Notes: a model not told the origin generated them from the sequence alone. A DNA stretch of 12,746 nt from Hyphomicrobiales bacterium (GCA_027487195.1 JAIYEB010000054.1:1-12746), one strand, 5' to 3'. Shown: positions 1 through 7,302, counted from the first letter of the stretch. A program made the numbers and translations.

Positions 1-188
1 CGCGTGCGCTTCTGCGCAATCGGACGTGTCAGCGGAAACCAGGTCGCAAACCGGTGAAAGCGCCGGTCCTGAAGCAGGCGGTCGCGCAGTGTGTACCACG
101 CCTCGCGCAGCCGACCAGGCCCCGGAGCCGGTGGGGCGCCTGGAACGCGCAACGAACCCGCAAGCTCTGCTGATGTGTTGGGCTTCAT
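1..188 (-). CDS. crtF: CrtF, carotenoid (hydroxyneurosporene/demethylspheroidene-type) O-methyltransferase, N-terminal fragment
   Basis: This is the 5' part of a minus-strand gene that leaves the window at its left edge; 62 codons are visible. CrtF is an SAM-dependent methyltransferase that methylates the 1-hydroxyl group of acyclic carotenoids, a late step toward spheroidene or spirilloxanthin. My translation of the reverse complement from the ATG at 188-186 gives a short variable start followed by LRDRLLQDRRFHRFATWFPL and then TRPIAQKR. That block matches the conserved CrtF N-terminus as I remember it (W/LRDRLL...F.....FPLTRPIA). The SAM-binding domain lies outside the window. The start is supported by GAGG (plus-strand 197-200) eight bases upstream. 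Only 35 bp separate it from the crtE stop, so crtE-crtF is probably one transcript read from the crtE/crtD divergent region. Identification rests on about 30 residues plus context. Confidence 0.82.
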   Translation of the reverse strand, partial: MKPNTSAELAGSLRVPGAPPAPGPGRLREAWYTLRDRLLQDRRFHRFATWFPLTRPIAQKRT

Positions 189-223
189 CACACGCGCCTC
201 GCAACCACAACCATGAATATCCC

Positions 224-1090
224 CTAGGCCGCGTTGCGCGCCAGCTCCTTTGGTACCAGGCGTGTGGCTTCATTCTTGATCAGTGCCACGAGTTCATCAG
301 CACCGGGCACAACGGGAATGGCTGCAACCGCGTCATAGACCAGACCGCGCAGCTTCTCGACGGCCCCCTGGACACCAAGCGCCAGAACAGCGTTCGGGCG
401 ATGATGCGCCGCATCCTGCCCGGTCGGTTTGCCAGTGTCGCCCGAGCCGTAGGCGTCGGACAGATCATCGGCGACCTGATAGGCCTCTCCAAGCTTCAGC
501 CCGAGCATGCGCCAGGGCTGAACATCGCTTCCCGCCGATATGGCGCCGGCCATGGCCGCGCCAACAAACAGCGAGCCGGTCTTGGCCTTGTGATAAAGAT
601 CGAGCGGCGGGTTCGGTTCTGCCTCCCAGGCCTGACCGGCAACAATGCCGAAGGGCAGGCCAACCGCACGTGCAATTGTGGTCACAAGCGGCCCGATCCG
701 GCCCGGCATGTCGCGCGCAGCTTCCGCAACGGTTTCAAACGCAAGCACGATCAGCGCATCGCCGACAAGCAGAGCCGTTGGCTCGTCATAGGCTGCATGA
801 ACCGAGGGGCGACCGCGTCGTGTTGCAGCATTGTCAAAGCAGGGCATGTCATCGTGAACAAGGGAGGCGCAATGCAGGAGTTCGATGGCAGCAAGGGCAC
901 CATCGGTGACTTCCGGCCGGTCCTCGCCACACGCACGTGCCACAGCAAGGCAAAGCCGCGGGCGAACCCGTGCGCCGCCTGGAAAAATCGCATAGTGCAT
1001 CGCTTCCGCAATGCGCGGTGGAGCGGTTGGGCCGGAGGTGCGCTGCAGGGCGCGTTCCAACGCCGTCTCAATGCGGAGGCGTGTATCCAT
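224..1090 (-). CDS. crtE: CrtE, geranylgeranyl diphosphate synthase
   Basis: This trans-prenyltransferase condenses isopentenyl diphosphate with allylic diphosphates to C20 GGPP, the precursor of carotenoids (via phytoene) and of the bacteriochlorophyll phytyl/geranylgeranyl tail; it is cytosolic. The protein has 288 residues, the usual CrtE length. The first Asp-rich motif is DDMPCFD (about 80-86), preceded by LLHCASLVH and followed by RRGRPS. The second is DDLSD (about 208-212), followed by GKPTGQD. FPGGARVRPRL (about 36-46) is the conserved N-terminal substrate-binding region. I chose the ATG at 1090 because GGGAG (plus-strand 1097-1101) sits six bases upstream. The longer in-frame start at 1162 would lie inside the PpsR-type operator and adds a non-conserved stretch. 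The gene is divergent from crtD and followed after 35 bp by crtF. Confidence 0.96.
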   Translation of the reverse strand: MDTRLRIETALERALQRTSGPTAPPRIAEAMHYAIFPGGARVRPRLCLAVARACGEDRPEVTDGALAAIELLHCASLVHDDMPCFDNAATRRGRPSVHAAYDEPTALLVGDALIVLAFETVAEAARDMPGRIGPLVTTIARAVGLPFGIVAGQAWEAEPNPPLDLYHKAKTGSLFVGAAMAGAISAGSDVQPWRMLGLKLGEAYQVADDLSDAYGSGDTGKPTGQDAAHHRPNAVLALGVQGAVEKLRGLVYDAVAAIPVVPGADELVALIKNEATRLVPKELARNAA

Positions 1091-1142
1091 CGGGGTCTCC
1101 CGTGGTGTGAGGTCGCTCCAGGCAACCCCGGCGTCTGACGGA

Positions 1143-1170
1143 TTGACCGACGCAACTGTCAATTTATGCT
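1143..1170 (+). promoter_or_regulatory. Candidate sigma70-type promoter of crtD
   Basis: TTGACC (1143-1148) and TATGCT (1165-1170) are separated by 16 bp and match the sigma70 boxes at 5/6 and 4/6 positions. The -10 element lies inside the PpsR-type palindrome at 1157-1174, so a bound repressor would block polymerase. Transcription would begin near 1177, leaving a leader of about 50 nt before the crtD GTG. On the other strand a TTGACA (1162 to 1157) could be a -35 for crtE, but I see no good -10 for it. This is a sequence match only. Confidence 0.45.
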
Positions 1171-1174
1171 GACA
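1157..1174. promoter_or_regulatory. PpsR/CrtJ-type operator between crtE and crtD
   Basis: TGTCAATTTATGCTGACA is a perfect match to the TGT-N12-ACA consensus, in the extended form TGTC-N10-GACA, used by the aerobic photosynthesis repressor PpsR/CrtJ of purple bacteria. It lies between divergent crtE and crtD and can control both. Very similar 18-mers lie upstream of bchC and pufQ, which supports a common regulator. The repressor gene is not in this window. Confidence 0.85.
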
Positions 1175-1227
1175 CTTTGGCAGTCTTAAGCGTCGTGATC
1201 AAAGGCAAAACAGGGGGATACGGTTTC

Positions 1228-2766
1228 GTGCGGACACGTGTTGTCGTCGTGGGTGCTGGTGTGGGCGGGCTTTCGGCTGCCCTTGCGCTCGCGGCCAAGG
1301 GCGTTGACGTGCTCGTTGTCGAGCGCCAGCCAACTGTTGGCGGCAAGATGCGCCGTGTCATGGTTGATGGTGCAGGGATTGATGGCGGCCCGACCGTTTT
1401 CACCATGCGTTGGGTGTTCGATGAGTTGTTTGCAGAGGCGGGGCTCGATTTTGCACGCCTGATCCCGCATCGCCCGGCGGGGCTTCTGGCGCGACACGCC
1501 TGGACCGATGGGGCACGGCTTGATCTGCACGTTGATCCTGAACGGAGCTTTGACGACATCAAGGCGTTTTCAGGCGCAGCGGAGGCCGAGCGCTGGCGCG
1601 GGTTCATGGCGCATGCGCAGCGCATCTATGGCACGCTCGAAGCGCCCTTCCTGAGGGGCGACAAACCCAATCCTGTGTCGCTGACCGCTCGGGTTGGTTT
1701 TGGCAAGGTTCCGGAACTCCTCGATCTGAAGCCGTTCTCGACCCTTTGGCAGGCGCTCGGCGCGCACCTCAAGGACCCGCGCCTGAAGCAGCTCTATGGT
1801 CGCTACGCCACCTATTGCGGATCCTCGCCATTTGCCGCGACCGCAACCCTCATGCTGGTCGCCCATGTCGAGCAGGAGGGCGTCTGGTATGTCGAAGGTG
1901 GCATGCATGAGCTGGCGCTGGGCCTCGCGCGGGCAGCAGAAAAAGCCGGCGCCGAAATTCGCACCTCAACCGAAGTCAGCGAAATCCTCTCCGGGCCTGG
2001 TGGCGTTCTCGGCGTGCGGCTTGCGGATGGGCGCTTCGAGCATGCGTCAGATGTCATCGTCAATGCCGATGCAAATGCTGTTGCGTCGGGCCTTTTCGGT
2101 GAGGAGATTGCAAGCGCCGTCAGCGCGACACCCCCCGCTGCCCGCTCGCTGTCGGCGCTTGTCTGGACTGCGCATGGCGCGCCGCGCGGCTTTCCGCTCG
2201 TGCGCCATAACGTGCTGTTTTCAAACGATTATGCTGACGAGTTTCAGCAGATTTTCTCGAAGCGCAAGCTCCCGCATGAGCCGACCGTCTATGTCTGTGC
2301 CCAGGGGCGCGGCGATACCGCACCCGAGACAGTGCCGGATCGCGAACCCCTTCTAGTCCTCGTCAATGCCCCCGCGACCGGCGATGGTCCCGGCCTGAGC
2401 CCTTTGGAGATTGATCAATGCCGCGAGCGCACCGAGACGCTGATGGCAGCCTGTGGCCTCACCCTGTCGCTGAAGCCTCCGCAGGCCATCCTGACCGGGC
2501 CGGAGGAATTTCATCAGCTGTTTCCGGCAACGGGGGGCGCGCTTTATGGCCGGGCCTCGCACGGATGGATGGCCTCGTTTCAGAGGCAGGGCGGCCGGAC
2601 CAAAGTGCCGGGCCTTTATCTGGCGGGGGGCAGCGTGCACCCCGGTCCGGGCGTTCCGATGGCGGCGCTTTCGGGCCGGATCGCGGCGCGTTCGGTTCTC
2701 TCGGCGCGTCCTTTGACCAGCCAGTCCCGCAGGGTGGTTACCTCTGGTGGTATGTTGACGGGCTGA
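1228..2766 (+). CDS. crtD: CrtD, hydroxycarotenoid 3,4-desaturase (methoxyneurosporene dehydrogenase type)
   Basis: CrtD is an FAD-dependent desaturase of the CrtI family that introduces the C3-C4 double bond into 1-hydroxy acyclic carotenoids, in or at the membrane. The 512-residue product starts with a dinucleotide fold: GAGVGG at about 9-14 with acidic E32 at the end of the second strand. GGPTVFTMRWVFDELF (about 53-68) is characteristic of CrtD. YVCAQGRGD lies in the later part, and the C-terminal FAD block GLYLAGGSVHPGPGVPMAAL is complete. I chose the GTG at 1228, with AGGGGG (1212-1217) ten bases upstream. An in-frame TTG at 1177 would lie at the presumed transcription start and adds a non-conserved leader. 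The last part of the gene is overlapped by the crtC frame. Confidence 0.93.
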   Translation: MRTRVVVVGAGVGGLSAALALAAKGVDVLVVERQPTVGGKMRRVMVDGAGIDGGPTVFTMRWVFDELFAEAGLDFARLIPHRPAGLLARHAWTDGARLDLHVDPERSFDDIKAFSGAAEAERWRGFMAHAQRIYGTLEAPFLRGDKPNPVSLTARVGFGKVPELLDLKPFSTLWQALGAHLKDPRLKQLYGRYATYCGSSPFAATATLMLVAHVEQEGVWYVEGGMHELALGLARAAEKAGAEIRTSTEVSEILSGPGGVLGVRLADGRFEHASDVIVNADANAVASGLFGEEIASAVSATPPAARSLSALVWTAHGAPRGFPLVRHNVLFSNDYADEFQQIFSKRKLPHEPTVYVCAQGRGDTAPETVPDREPLLVLVNAPATGDGPGLSPLEIDQCRERTETLMAACGLTLSLKPPQAILTGPEEFHQLFPATGGALYGRASHGWMASFQRQGGRTKVPGLYLAGGSVHPGPGVPMAALSGRIAARSVLSARPLTSQSRRVVTSGGMLTG

Positions 2767-3614
2767 GCGCAGATGGCCGGCATGGCGTGTCGATCATCTG
2801 GTTCGTTGGGTCGGTGTTCTCGCCCTACTATCATTGGGCAGGCTACCGGACACCGGAAGACCACGTCGCCGTCAATGTCTGCCTCTATTCGCCAGGTGCA
2901 AGCCGCTGGACAATGACGGAGCGCGGGAAGGGTGCGCTGAGGCGCGATTCCACCACACTCCAGATCGCAAAGAGCCAGCTGTCCTGGCAGGGCGATGCGC
3001 TCGTGCTCGATCTTGACGAGGTCAGCGTTCCACTGCCGCGGCGCGTGCGCGGGCGCATCACGCTTCATCCCGGTGTACTGAACAGCCGTGCCTTTGCCAT
3101 TGACGGGGTCGGCGCCCACCGCTGGATGCCGATTGCGCCCTCGGCCCGGATCGAGGTGGCCATGACGGATCCAGGGCTCAACTGGACCGGGCACGGCTAC
3201 TTTGACACCAATGCCGGCGATGAGCCGGTGGCGCGCTCATTCCGGTCATGGGACTGGTCGCGGACCCTGCTCGGCCAGGACACGGCCATTCTCTATGACA
3301 GCGTTCTGAAAACGGGCGAACGCGTCGAGATCGCAACCCTGTTCAAATCAGACGGAACCACAGAGGATTTTGCAGCGCCCCCGCGACAGGCGCTTCCCGG
3401 GACATTCTGGCGCGTCAAACGGCAGGTTCAGGCTGAAAGCCCGCCAGCGCTGGTGGAGACGCTTGAGGACACGCCGTTCTATGCGCGATCGATCATCAGA
3501 ACCGAACTTCTGGGCCAGCACGGTTTGGGAATGCATGAAACCCTGGATGTCGGGCGGCTCGATACGGGCCTTGTTCGGTGCATGCTTCCGTTTCGAATGC
3601 CACGCCGCGCATGA
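2565..3614 (+). CDS. crtC: CrtC, carotenoid 1,2-hydratase (hydroxyneurosporene synthase); start uncertain
   Basis: CrtC adds water across the terminal C1-C2 double bond of acyclic carotenoids (neurosporene/lycopene ends), giving the tertiary alcohol later used by CrtD and CrtF. Family hallmarks are GSVFSPYYHWAG just after 2787, TMTERG, TGHGYFDTNAG (GHGYFDTN at 3189-3212), ILYD, PFYARS and the terminal MLPFRMPRR. The start is a problem. FDQPVPQGGYLWWYVDG is encoded from 2712 on and belongs to the CrtC/AttH lipocalin-like fold (WWY motif), so translation should begin at or before 2712. There is no ATG, GTG or TTG in frame between ATG 2565 and GTG 2787. I give ATG 2565 (349 residues), which overlaps crtD by about 200 bp and has no clear ribosome site. 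GTG 2787 (275 residues) is the minimal alternative, and some known CrtC entries begin near that point. Function is secure; the first 75 residues are not. Confidence 0.88.
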   Translation: MDGLVSEAGRPDQSAGPLSGGGQRAPRSGRSDGGAFGPDRGAFGSLGASFDQPVPQGGYLWWYVDGLSADGRHGVSIIWFVGSVFSPYYHWAGYRTPEDHVAVNVCLYSPGASRWTMTERGKGALRRDSTTLQIAKSQLSWQGDALVLDLDEVSVPLPRRVRGRITLHPGVLNSRAFAIDGVGAHRWMPIAPSARIEVAMTDPGLNWTGHGYFDTNAGDEPVARSFRSWDWSRTLLGQDTAILYDSVLKTGERVEIATLFKSDGTTEDFAAPPRQALPGTFWRVKRQVQAESPPALVETLEDTPFYARSIIRTELLGQHGLGMHETLDVGRLDTGLVRCMLPFRMPRRA

Positions 3615-3754
3615 CCCGCGACCGGCACGCTGATTGAGCGGCGTCTCATCCCTTTTCCGTACGTGTCAACTTGAATTGACAGAAGGCTTTGCGCCTCTAC
3701 TCTGACGGTGCGGACCCAGCCCTTGCCGGGTCCTTATGTGTCTGGAGGTCGGTA
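3615..3754. other. crtC-bchC intergenic region
   Basis: These 140 bp hold the bchC operator (3664-3681) and a bchC leader with GGAGG at 3744-3748. I see no strong hairpin followed by a T run after crtC, so there is no evident intrinsic terminator. Read-through from crtDC into bchCXYZ, the superoperon arrangement known from Rhodobacter, is therefore possible. A TTGACA at 3676-3681 inside the right half of the operator could be a -35 box, but no convincing -10 follows. Confidence 0.55.
3664..3681. promoter_or_regulatory. PpsR/CrtJ-type operator upstream of bchC
   Basis: TGTCAACTTGAATTGACA is a perfect TGTC-N10-GACA palindrome. Its outer five bases on each side (TGTCA/TGACA) form an inverted repeat, and the inner bases nearly so. 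It lies 73 bp before the bchC start. bchC is a classical target of CrtJ/PpsR repression in Rhodobacter. A degenerate second copy may follow 8 bp downstream at 3690-3707 (TGCG-N10-GACG). Confidence 0.85.
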
Positions 3755-4687
3755 ATGCAGGCGACGGCTGTGGTCCTCAGGGAGCCGGAGCGGCTTGAAC
3801 TCTCGCTGGTCGATCTGATCGAGCCGGGGGATGAGGATGTTGTCGTCGACGTCGCCTTCAGCGGGATTTCAACCGGCACCGAACGGCTGCTCTATACCGG
3901 CCGCATGCCGGTGTTTCCCGGCATGGGCTACCCCCTTGTTCCGGGATACGAGACGGTCGGGCGTGTCCGCATAGCTGGCCGGCGCTCTGGAATCGCACCT
4001 GGCGCCCACGTTTTTGTGCCTGGTGCGCGCTGCTTTGGACCAATCCGCGGCCTGTTTGGCGGCGCCGCTTCCCAACTCGTTGTGGCCGGTAGCCGGGTCA
4101 CACCGCTGCCTGAGTCGATGGGCGATGAGGCCGTTCTGCTGGCCCTCGCCGCAACCGCGCGCCGCGCGCTGAACGGGCCCGATCTGCCTGGCCTGATTGT
4201 TGGCCACGGCGTGCTTGGCCGCCTGATCGCGCGCATTGCACTCGCGCTTGGTGGGGCTCCGGTGGTGTGGGAAACCAACCCCGCCCGCCAGTCGGGTGCC
4301 GCAGGCTACCGGGTGGTCGATCCGGCCCATGATCAGACCCGCGACTACCGCATCATCATTGATGCGAGCGGCGATGGTAACCTGATGGACACGCTGATCC
4401 AGCGCCTTGCGCCGGGCGGCGAACTGGTTCTCGCCGGTTTCTATGAGGCGCCCATTTCGTTCGCCTTTCCGCCCGCTTTCATGCGCGAGGCTCGCCTCAG
4501 GGTTTCGGCGGAATGGCGCCAGCCGGACCTGCAATCGGTCAATGATCTGATTTCAGCCGGGCGCCTGTCGCTCGCCAATCTCGTTTCACATCGTGCGCCT
4601 GCAGCGCGCGCTCCCGACGCCTACAGGACGGCATTCGAGGATCCGTCCTGCCTCAAAATGATCCTCGACTGGAGAGCTTCCGCATGA
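3755..4687 (+). CDS. bchC: BchC, 3-hydroxyethyl bacteriochlorophyllide a dehydrogenase
   Basis: BchC oxidises the 3-hydroxyethyl side chain to the 3-acetyl group typical of bacteriochlorophyll a, using NAD. It belongs to the medium-chain dehydrogenase family but lacks a classical zinc site. The 310-residue length is normal. FSGISTGTERLLYTGRMP (about 35-52) followed by FPGMGYPLVPGYETVG is the conserved N-terminal domain signature. VGHGVLGRL (about 149-157; G150, G152, G155) is the nucleotide-binding loop, and VDPAHDQTRDYRIIIDASGD follows in the Rossmann domain. The ATG at 3755 has GGAGG (3744-3748) six bases upstream; the longer frame from 3689 has neither a ribosome site nor conservation and would start near the promoter. 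The stop overlaps the bchX start (ATGA, 4684-4687), indicating translational coupling. Confidence 0.97.
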   Translation: MQATAVVLREPERLELSLVDLIEPGDEDVVVDVAFSGISTGTERLLYTGRMPVFPGMGYPLVPGYETVGRVRIAGRRSGIAPGAHVFVPGARCFGPIRGLFGGAASQLVVAGSRVTPLPESMGDEAVLLALAATARRALNGPDLPGLIVGHGVLGRLIARIALALGGAPVVWETNPARQSGAAGYRVVDPAHDQTRDYRIIIDASGDGNLMDTLIQRLAPGGELVLAGFYEAPISFAFPPAFMREARLRVSAEWRQPDLQSVNDLISAGRLSLANLVSHRAPAARAPDAYRTAFEDPSCLKMILDWRASA

Positions 4688-5697
4688 CCACCGTTTATTC
4701 GTCGATTGCATCGCCGGCTGACCGCATGACCGAGCGCCTGCGCGCCGAAGCTCGGGAGGAACAACCGGGGCCCGCGACCGGACCGGTGACCAAGGAAACG
4801 CAGATTATCGCGATCTACGGCAAGGGTGGCATTGGCAAGTCCTTCACGCTGGCCAACCTCAGCTACATGATGGCCCAGCAGGGCAAGAAGGTCCTGCTGA
4901 TCGGTTGTGATCCCAAGTCCGACACAACATCGCTGCTGTTTGGCGGCAAGGCCTGCCCAACCATCATCGAAACCTCTTCGCGCAAGAAGCTCGCGGGTGA
5001 TGAGGTCAAGATCGGCGATGTCTGCTTCAAGCGCGACGGCGTCTACGCCATGGAGCTGGGCGGGCCGGAAGTCGGTCGGGGCTGCGGTGGGCGCGGCATC
5101 ATCCATGGGTTTGAAACCCTCGAGAAGCTTGGCTTCCACGAGTGGGGCTTTGACTACGTGCTGCTCGACTTCCTCGGCGACGTGGTGTGCGGCGGCTTCG
5201 GCCTGCCGATTGCCCGCGACATGTGTCAAAAAGTCATTGTGGTCGCCTCAAACGACCTTCAGTCGCTTTATGTTGCCAACAATGTCTGCTCGGCCGTGGA
5301 GTATTTCCGCAAGCTCGGCGGCAATGTCGGTGTCGCCGGCATGGTCATCAACAAGGATGATGGAACGGGCGAAGCCGCAGCATTCGCAGAGCGCGCCGGC
5401 ATCCCGATCCTCTCGGCCATTCCGGCAAACGAGGACATTCGCCGCAAGTCCGCCAACTACGAAATCATTGGCAAGCCGGACGGGGAGTGGGGTCCGCTCT
5501 TTGGCGAACTTGCCGAAAATGTTGGCTCTGCGCCGCCGGTACGCCCGAAGCCTCTGACCCAGGACGAGCTCCTTGGCCTGTTTGCAAGCGAAGTGGTTGG
5601 CCGGAACGTGGTCCTCCAGCCGGCAACGCTTGAAGAAATGTGCGGCGTCTCCTCCATCGAGAAGCCGACCCTCGAAGTCGTTTACGACGCAGCCTGA
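4684..5697 (+). CDS. bchX: BchX, chlorophyllide a reductase iron protein
   Basis: BchX is the NifH-like ATPase of chlorophyllide a oxidoreductase (COR). As a homodimer carrying one shared [4Fe-4S] cluster it passes electrons to BchYZ, which reduces ring B. The protein has 337 residues. The P-loop GKGGIGKS is at about 46-53 and GCDPKSDTT (Walker A'/switch region) at about 74-82. The two cluster cysteines are C134 (GRGCGGRG) and C169 (DVVCGGFG), in the same contexts as in NifH and BchL. About 40 poorly conserved residues precede the P-loop, as in other BchX proteins. GGAGAG (4671-4676) lies seven bases before the ATG. bchY starts nine bases after the stop. The C-terminal EVVYDAA is echoed near the N-terminus of BchY (see findings). 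Confidence 0.98.
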   Translation: MTTVYSSIASPADRMTERLRAEAREEQPGPATGPVTKETQIIAIYGKGGIGKSFTLANLSYMMAQQGKKVLLIGCDPKSDTTSLLFGGKACPTIIETSSRKKLAGDEVKIGDVCFKRDGVYAMELGGPEVGRGCGGRGIIHGFETLEKLGFHEWGFDYVLLDFLGDVVCGGFGLPIARDMCQKVIVVASNDLQSLYVANNVCSAVEYFRKLGGNVGVAGMVINKDDGTGEAAAFAERAGIPILSAIPANEDIRRKSANYEIIGKPDGEWGPLFGELAENVGSAPPVRPKPLTQDELLGLFASEVVGRNVVLQPATLEEMCGVSSIEKPTLEVVYDAA

Positions 5698-5706
5698 GGC
5701 ACAGAC

Positions 5707-7302
5707 ATGGACGAGCGGCTCGATCCCCCAAAGACCTCTGGTGAAATCGTCTATGACGCTGCCGGATCAGCCCCCGTCATGGAAAGTGTGCCGGACACGG
5801 ACACGCCGGCGCTGCAGCCTTCGGGCGATGGCGTCGGCTGCCATGCCGGCAAGGACGAGATGGCGAAGGCAGCTGCTGCTGCGGGAAAATCGGCGATCCT
5901 TGAACGCTACGCTGCCGACTATCCCAAGGGCCCCCATGACCAGCCCCAATCCATGTGCCCGGCTTTTGGCTCGCTCAGGGTTGGTCTGCGCATGCGCCGC
6001 ACAGCCAGCGTGCTGTCGGGGTCTGCCTGCTGCGTCTATGGCCTGACCTTTACCTCGCACTTTTACGGCGCGAAGCGCTCGGTCGGGTATGTGCCGTTCA
6101 ATTCCGAGTCGCTTGTGACCGGCAAACTGTTCGAGGACATTCGCGACGCGGTCTTCAAGCTGGCTGACCCGGTCCTCTACGACGCGATTGTTGTCACCAA
6201 CCTGTGCGTGCCGACAGCTTCCGGCGTGCCGCTCGAACTCCTGCCGAAGGAGATCAACGGCGTTCGCATTATCGGGATCGATGTCCCCGGATTTGGCGTG
6301 CCAACGCATGCCGAGGCCAAGGATGTGATTGCCGGCGCCATGCTGGAATATGCCCGCGAGGAAGCCGAGCAGGGGCCGGTCCAGGCCCCGCGCGGTGGCC
6401 GCTCGGAGCGTCCGACGGTGGCCCTTCTGGGGGAAATGTTCCCGGCGGATCCGGTTGGTATCGGGATGATGCTGGAGCCGCTTGGCCTGGCTGCCGGTCC
6501 GGTTGTGCCGACCCGCGAATGGCGTGAGCTCTATGCAGCCCTCGACAGCAAGGTGATTGCTGCCATTCACCCCTTCTACACGGCCTCGGTTCGCCAATTC
6601 GAGGCAGCCGGTCGAACGGTTGTCGGCTCTGCCCCGGTCGGGCGCGATGGCACGGCGGCGTGGCTTGAGGCGATTGGCAAGGCGGCGAATGTGCCGACTG
6701 CAAAGATCGAAGCTGCAAAGCAGCGCTTCCTGCCCATGATCGAGGCGGCGCTGGCGCGTACCCCGATCAAGGGTCGGATCACGGTTTCGGGCTATGAAGG
6801 CTCGGAGCTTCTGGTTGCCCGCCTTCTGATCGAAAGCGGCGCCGAGGTGCCTTATGTCGGCACGGCTGCGCCGCGAACCCGCTGGTCAGATCCGGATCGC
6901 GAGTGGCTTGAAGCGCGCGGCGTTGCCGTTCGCTTCCGCGCCTCCCTTGAGCAGGACATGATGGCGGTTGATGCGTTCAAGCCCGATCTGGCCATCGGGA
7001 CAACGCCGATCGTGCAAAAGGCCAAGCAAAAGGCGATCCCCTCGCTTTACTTCACGAACCTGATTTCAGCGCGCCCCCTGATGGGTGTTGCTGGCGCGGG
7101 ATCGCTTGCAACCGTCGTCAACGCCGCTTTGGGCAATCGCGACCGGTTTGACCGGATGTCGACCTTCTTTGACGGGGTAGGCCAGGGCGAGACGGCTGGC
7201 GTTTGGGAAAAACAACCAATCGAGCGCCCCGACTTCAAGGCGAAATACCGCAAGCAGGTCGAAGCCGCTGCCAAGAAGCGCAAGGCCGAGGAGATGATGT
7301 AA
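5707..7302 (+). CDS. bchY: BchY, chlorophyllide a reductase subunit Y
   Basis: BchY is one half of the NifDK-like catalytic BchY2Z2 heterotetramer of COR, which reduces the C7=C8 bond of chlorophyllide a. The protein has 531 residues. Cysteines C84 (QSMCPAFGS), C109 (GSACCVYG) and C167 (VTNLCVPT) have spacings of 25 and 58, matching the three BchY cluster ligands as I recall them from biochemical work on COR. Conserved blocks GPHDQPQSMCPAFGSLRVGL and FNSESLVTGKLFEDIRDA are intact. About 44 residues precede the conserved GCHAG motif, a region that is variable or short in homologues I remember, and it contains the EIVYDAAG echo of the BchX tail. GAGG (5696-5699), overlapping the bchX stop, lies seven bases upstream of the ATG. 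The stop shares one base with the bchZ start (TAATG). Confidence 0.97.
   Translation: MDERLDPPKTSGEIVYDAAGSAPVMESVPDTDTPALQPSGDGVGCHAGKDEMAKAAAAAGKSAILERYAADYPKGPHDQPQSMCPAFGSLRVGLRMRRTASVLSGSACCVYGLTFTSHFYGAKRSVGYVPFNSESLVTGKLFEDIRDAVFKLADPVLYDAIVVTNLCVPTASGVPLELLPKEINGVRIIGIDVPGFGVPTHAEAKDVIAGAMLEYAREEAEQGPVQAPRGGRSERPTVALLGEMFPADPVGIGMMLEPLGLAAGPVVPTREWRELYAALDSKVIAAIHPFYTASVRQFEAAGRTVVGSAPVGRDGTAAWLEAIGKAANVPTAKIEAAKQRFLPMIEAALARTPIKGRITVSGYEGSELLVARLLIESGAEVPYVGTAAPRTRWSDPDREWLEARGVAVRFRASLEQDMMAVDAFKPDLAIGTTPIVQKAKQKAIPSLYFTNLISARPLMGVAGAGSLATVVNAALGNRDRFDRMSTFFDGVGQGETAGVWEKQPIERPDFKAKYRKQVEAAAKKRKAEEMM

Noticed and set aside
26..1138. Plus-strand 370-codon open frame across the left end
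   Set aside because: It is antisense to crtE and the crtF start, both of which show strong family motifs. Its translation is basic, low in conserved patterns and typical of a shadow frame in GC-rich DNA.
1091..1162. Longer CrtE start at 1162
   Set aside because: It lies within the operator palindrome, and ATG 1090 has a well-spaced GGGAG and the normal family length.
1177..1227. TTG at 1177 as the crtD start
   Set aside because: It lies at or next to the predicted transcription start and adds 17 non-conserved residues before the FAD fold. GTG 1228 has an AGGGGG upstream and aligns with the family start.
3615..3663. Rho-independent terminator after crtC
   Set aside because: Only a weak 4-bp pairing around 3628-3640 is visible, with no proper GC stem plus T run.
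3869..4534. Minus-strand 221-codon open frame under bchC
   Set aside because: It is a shadow of bchC with no ribosome site or family resemblance.
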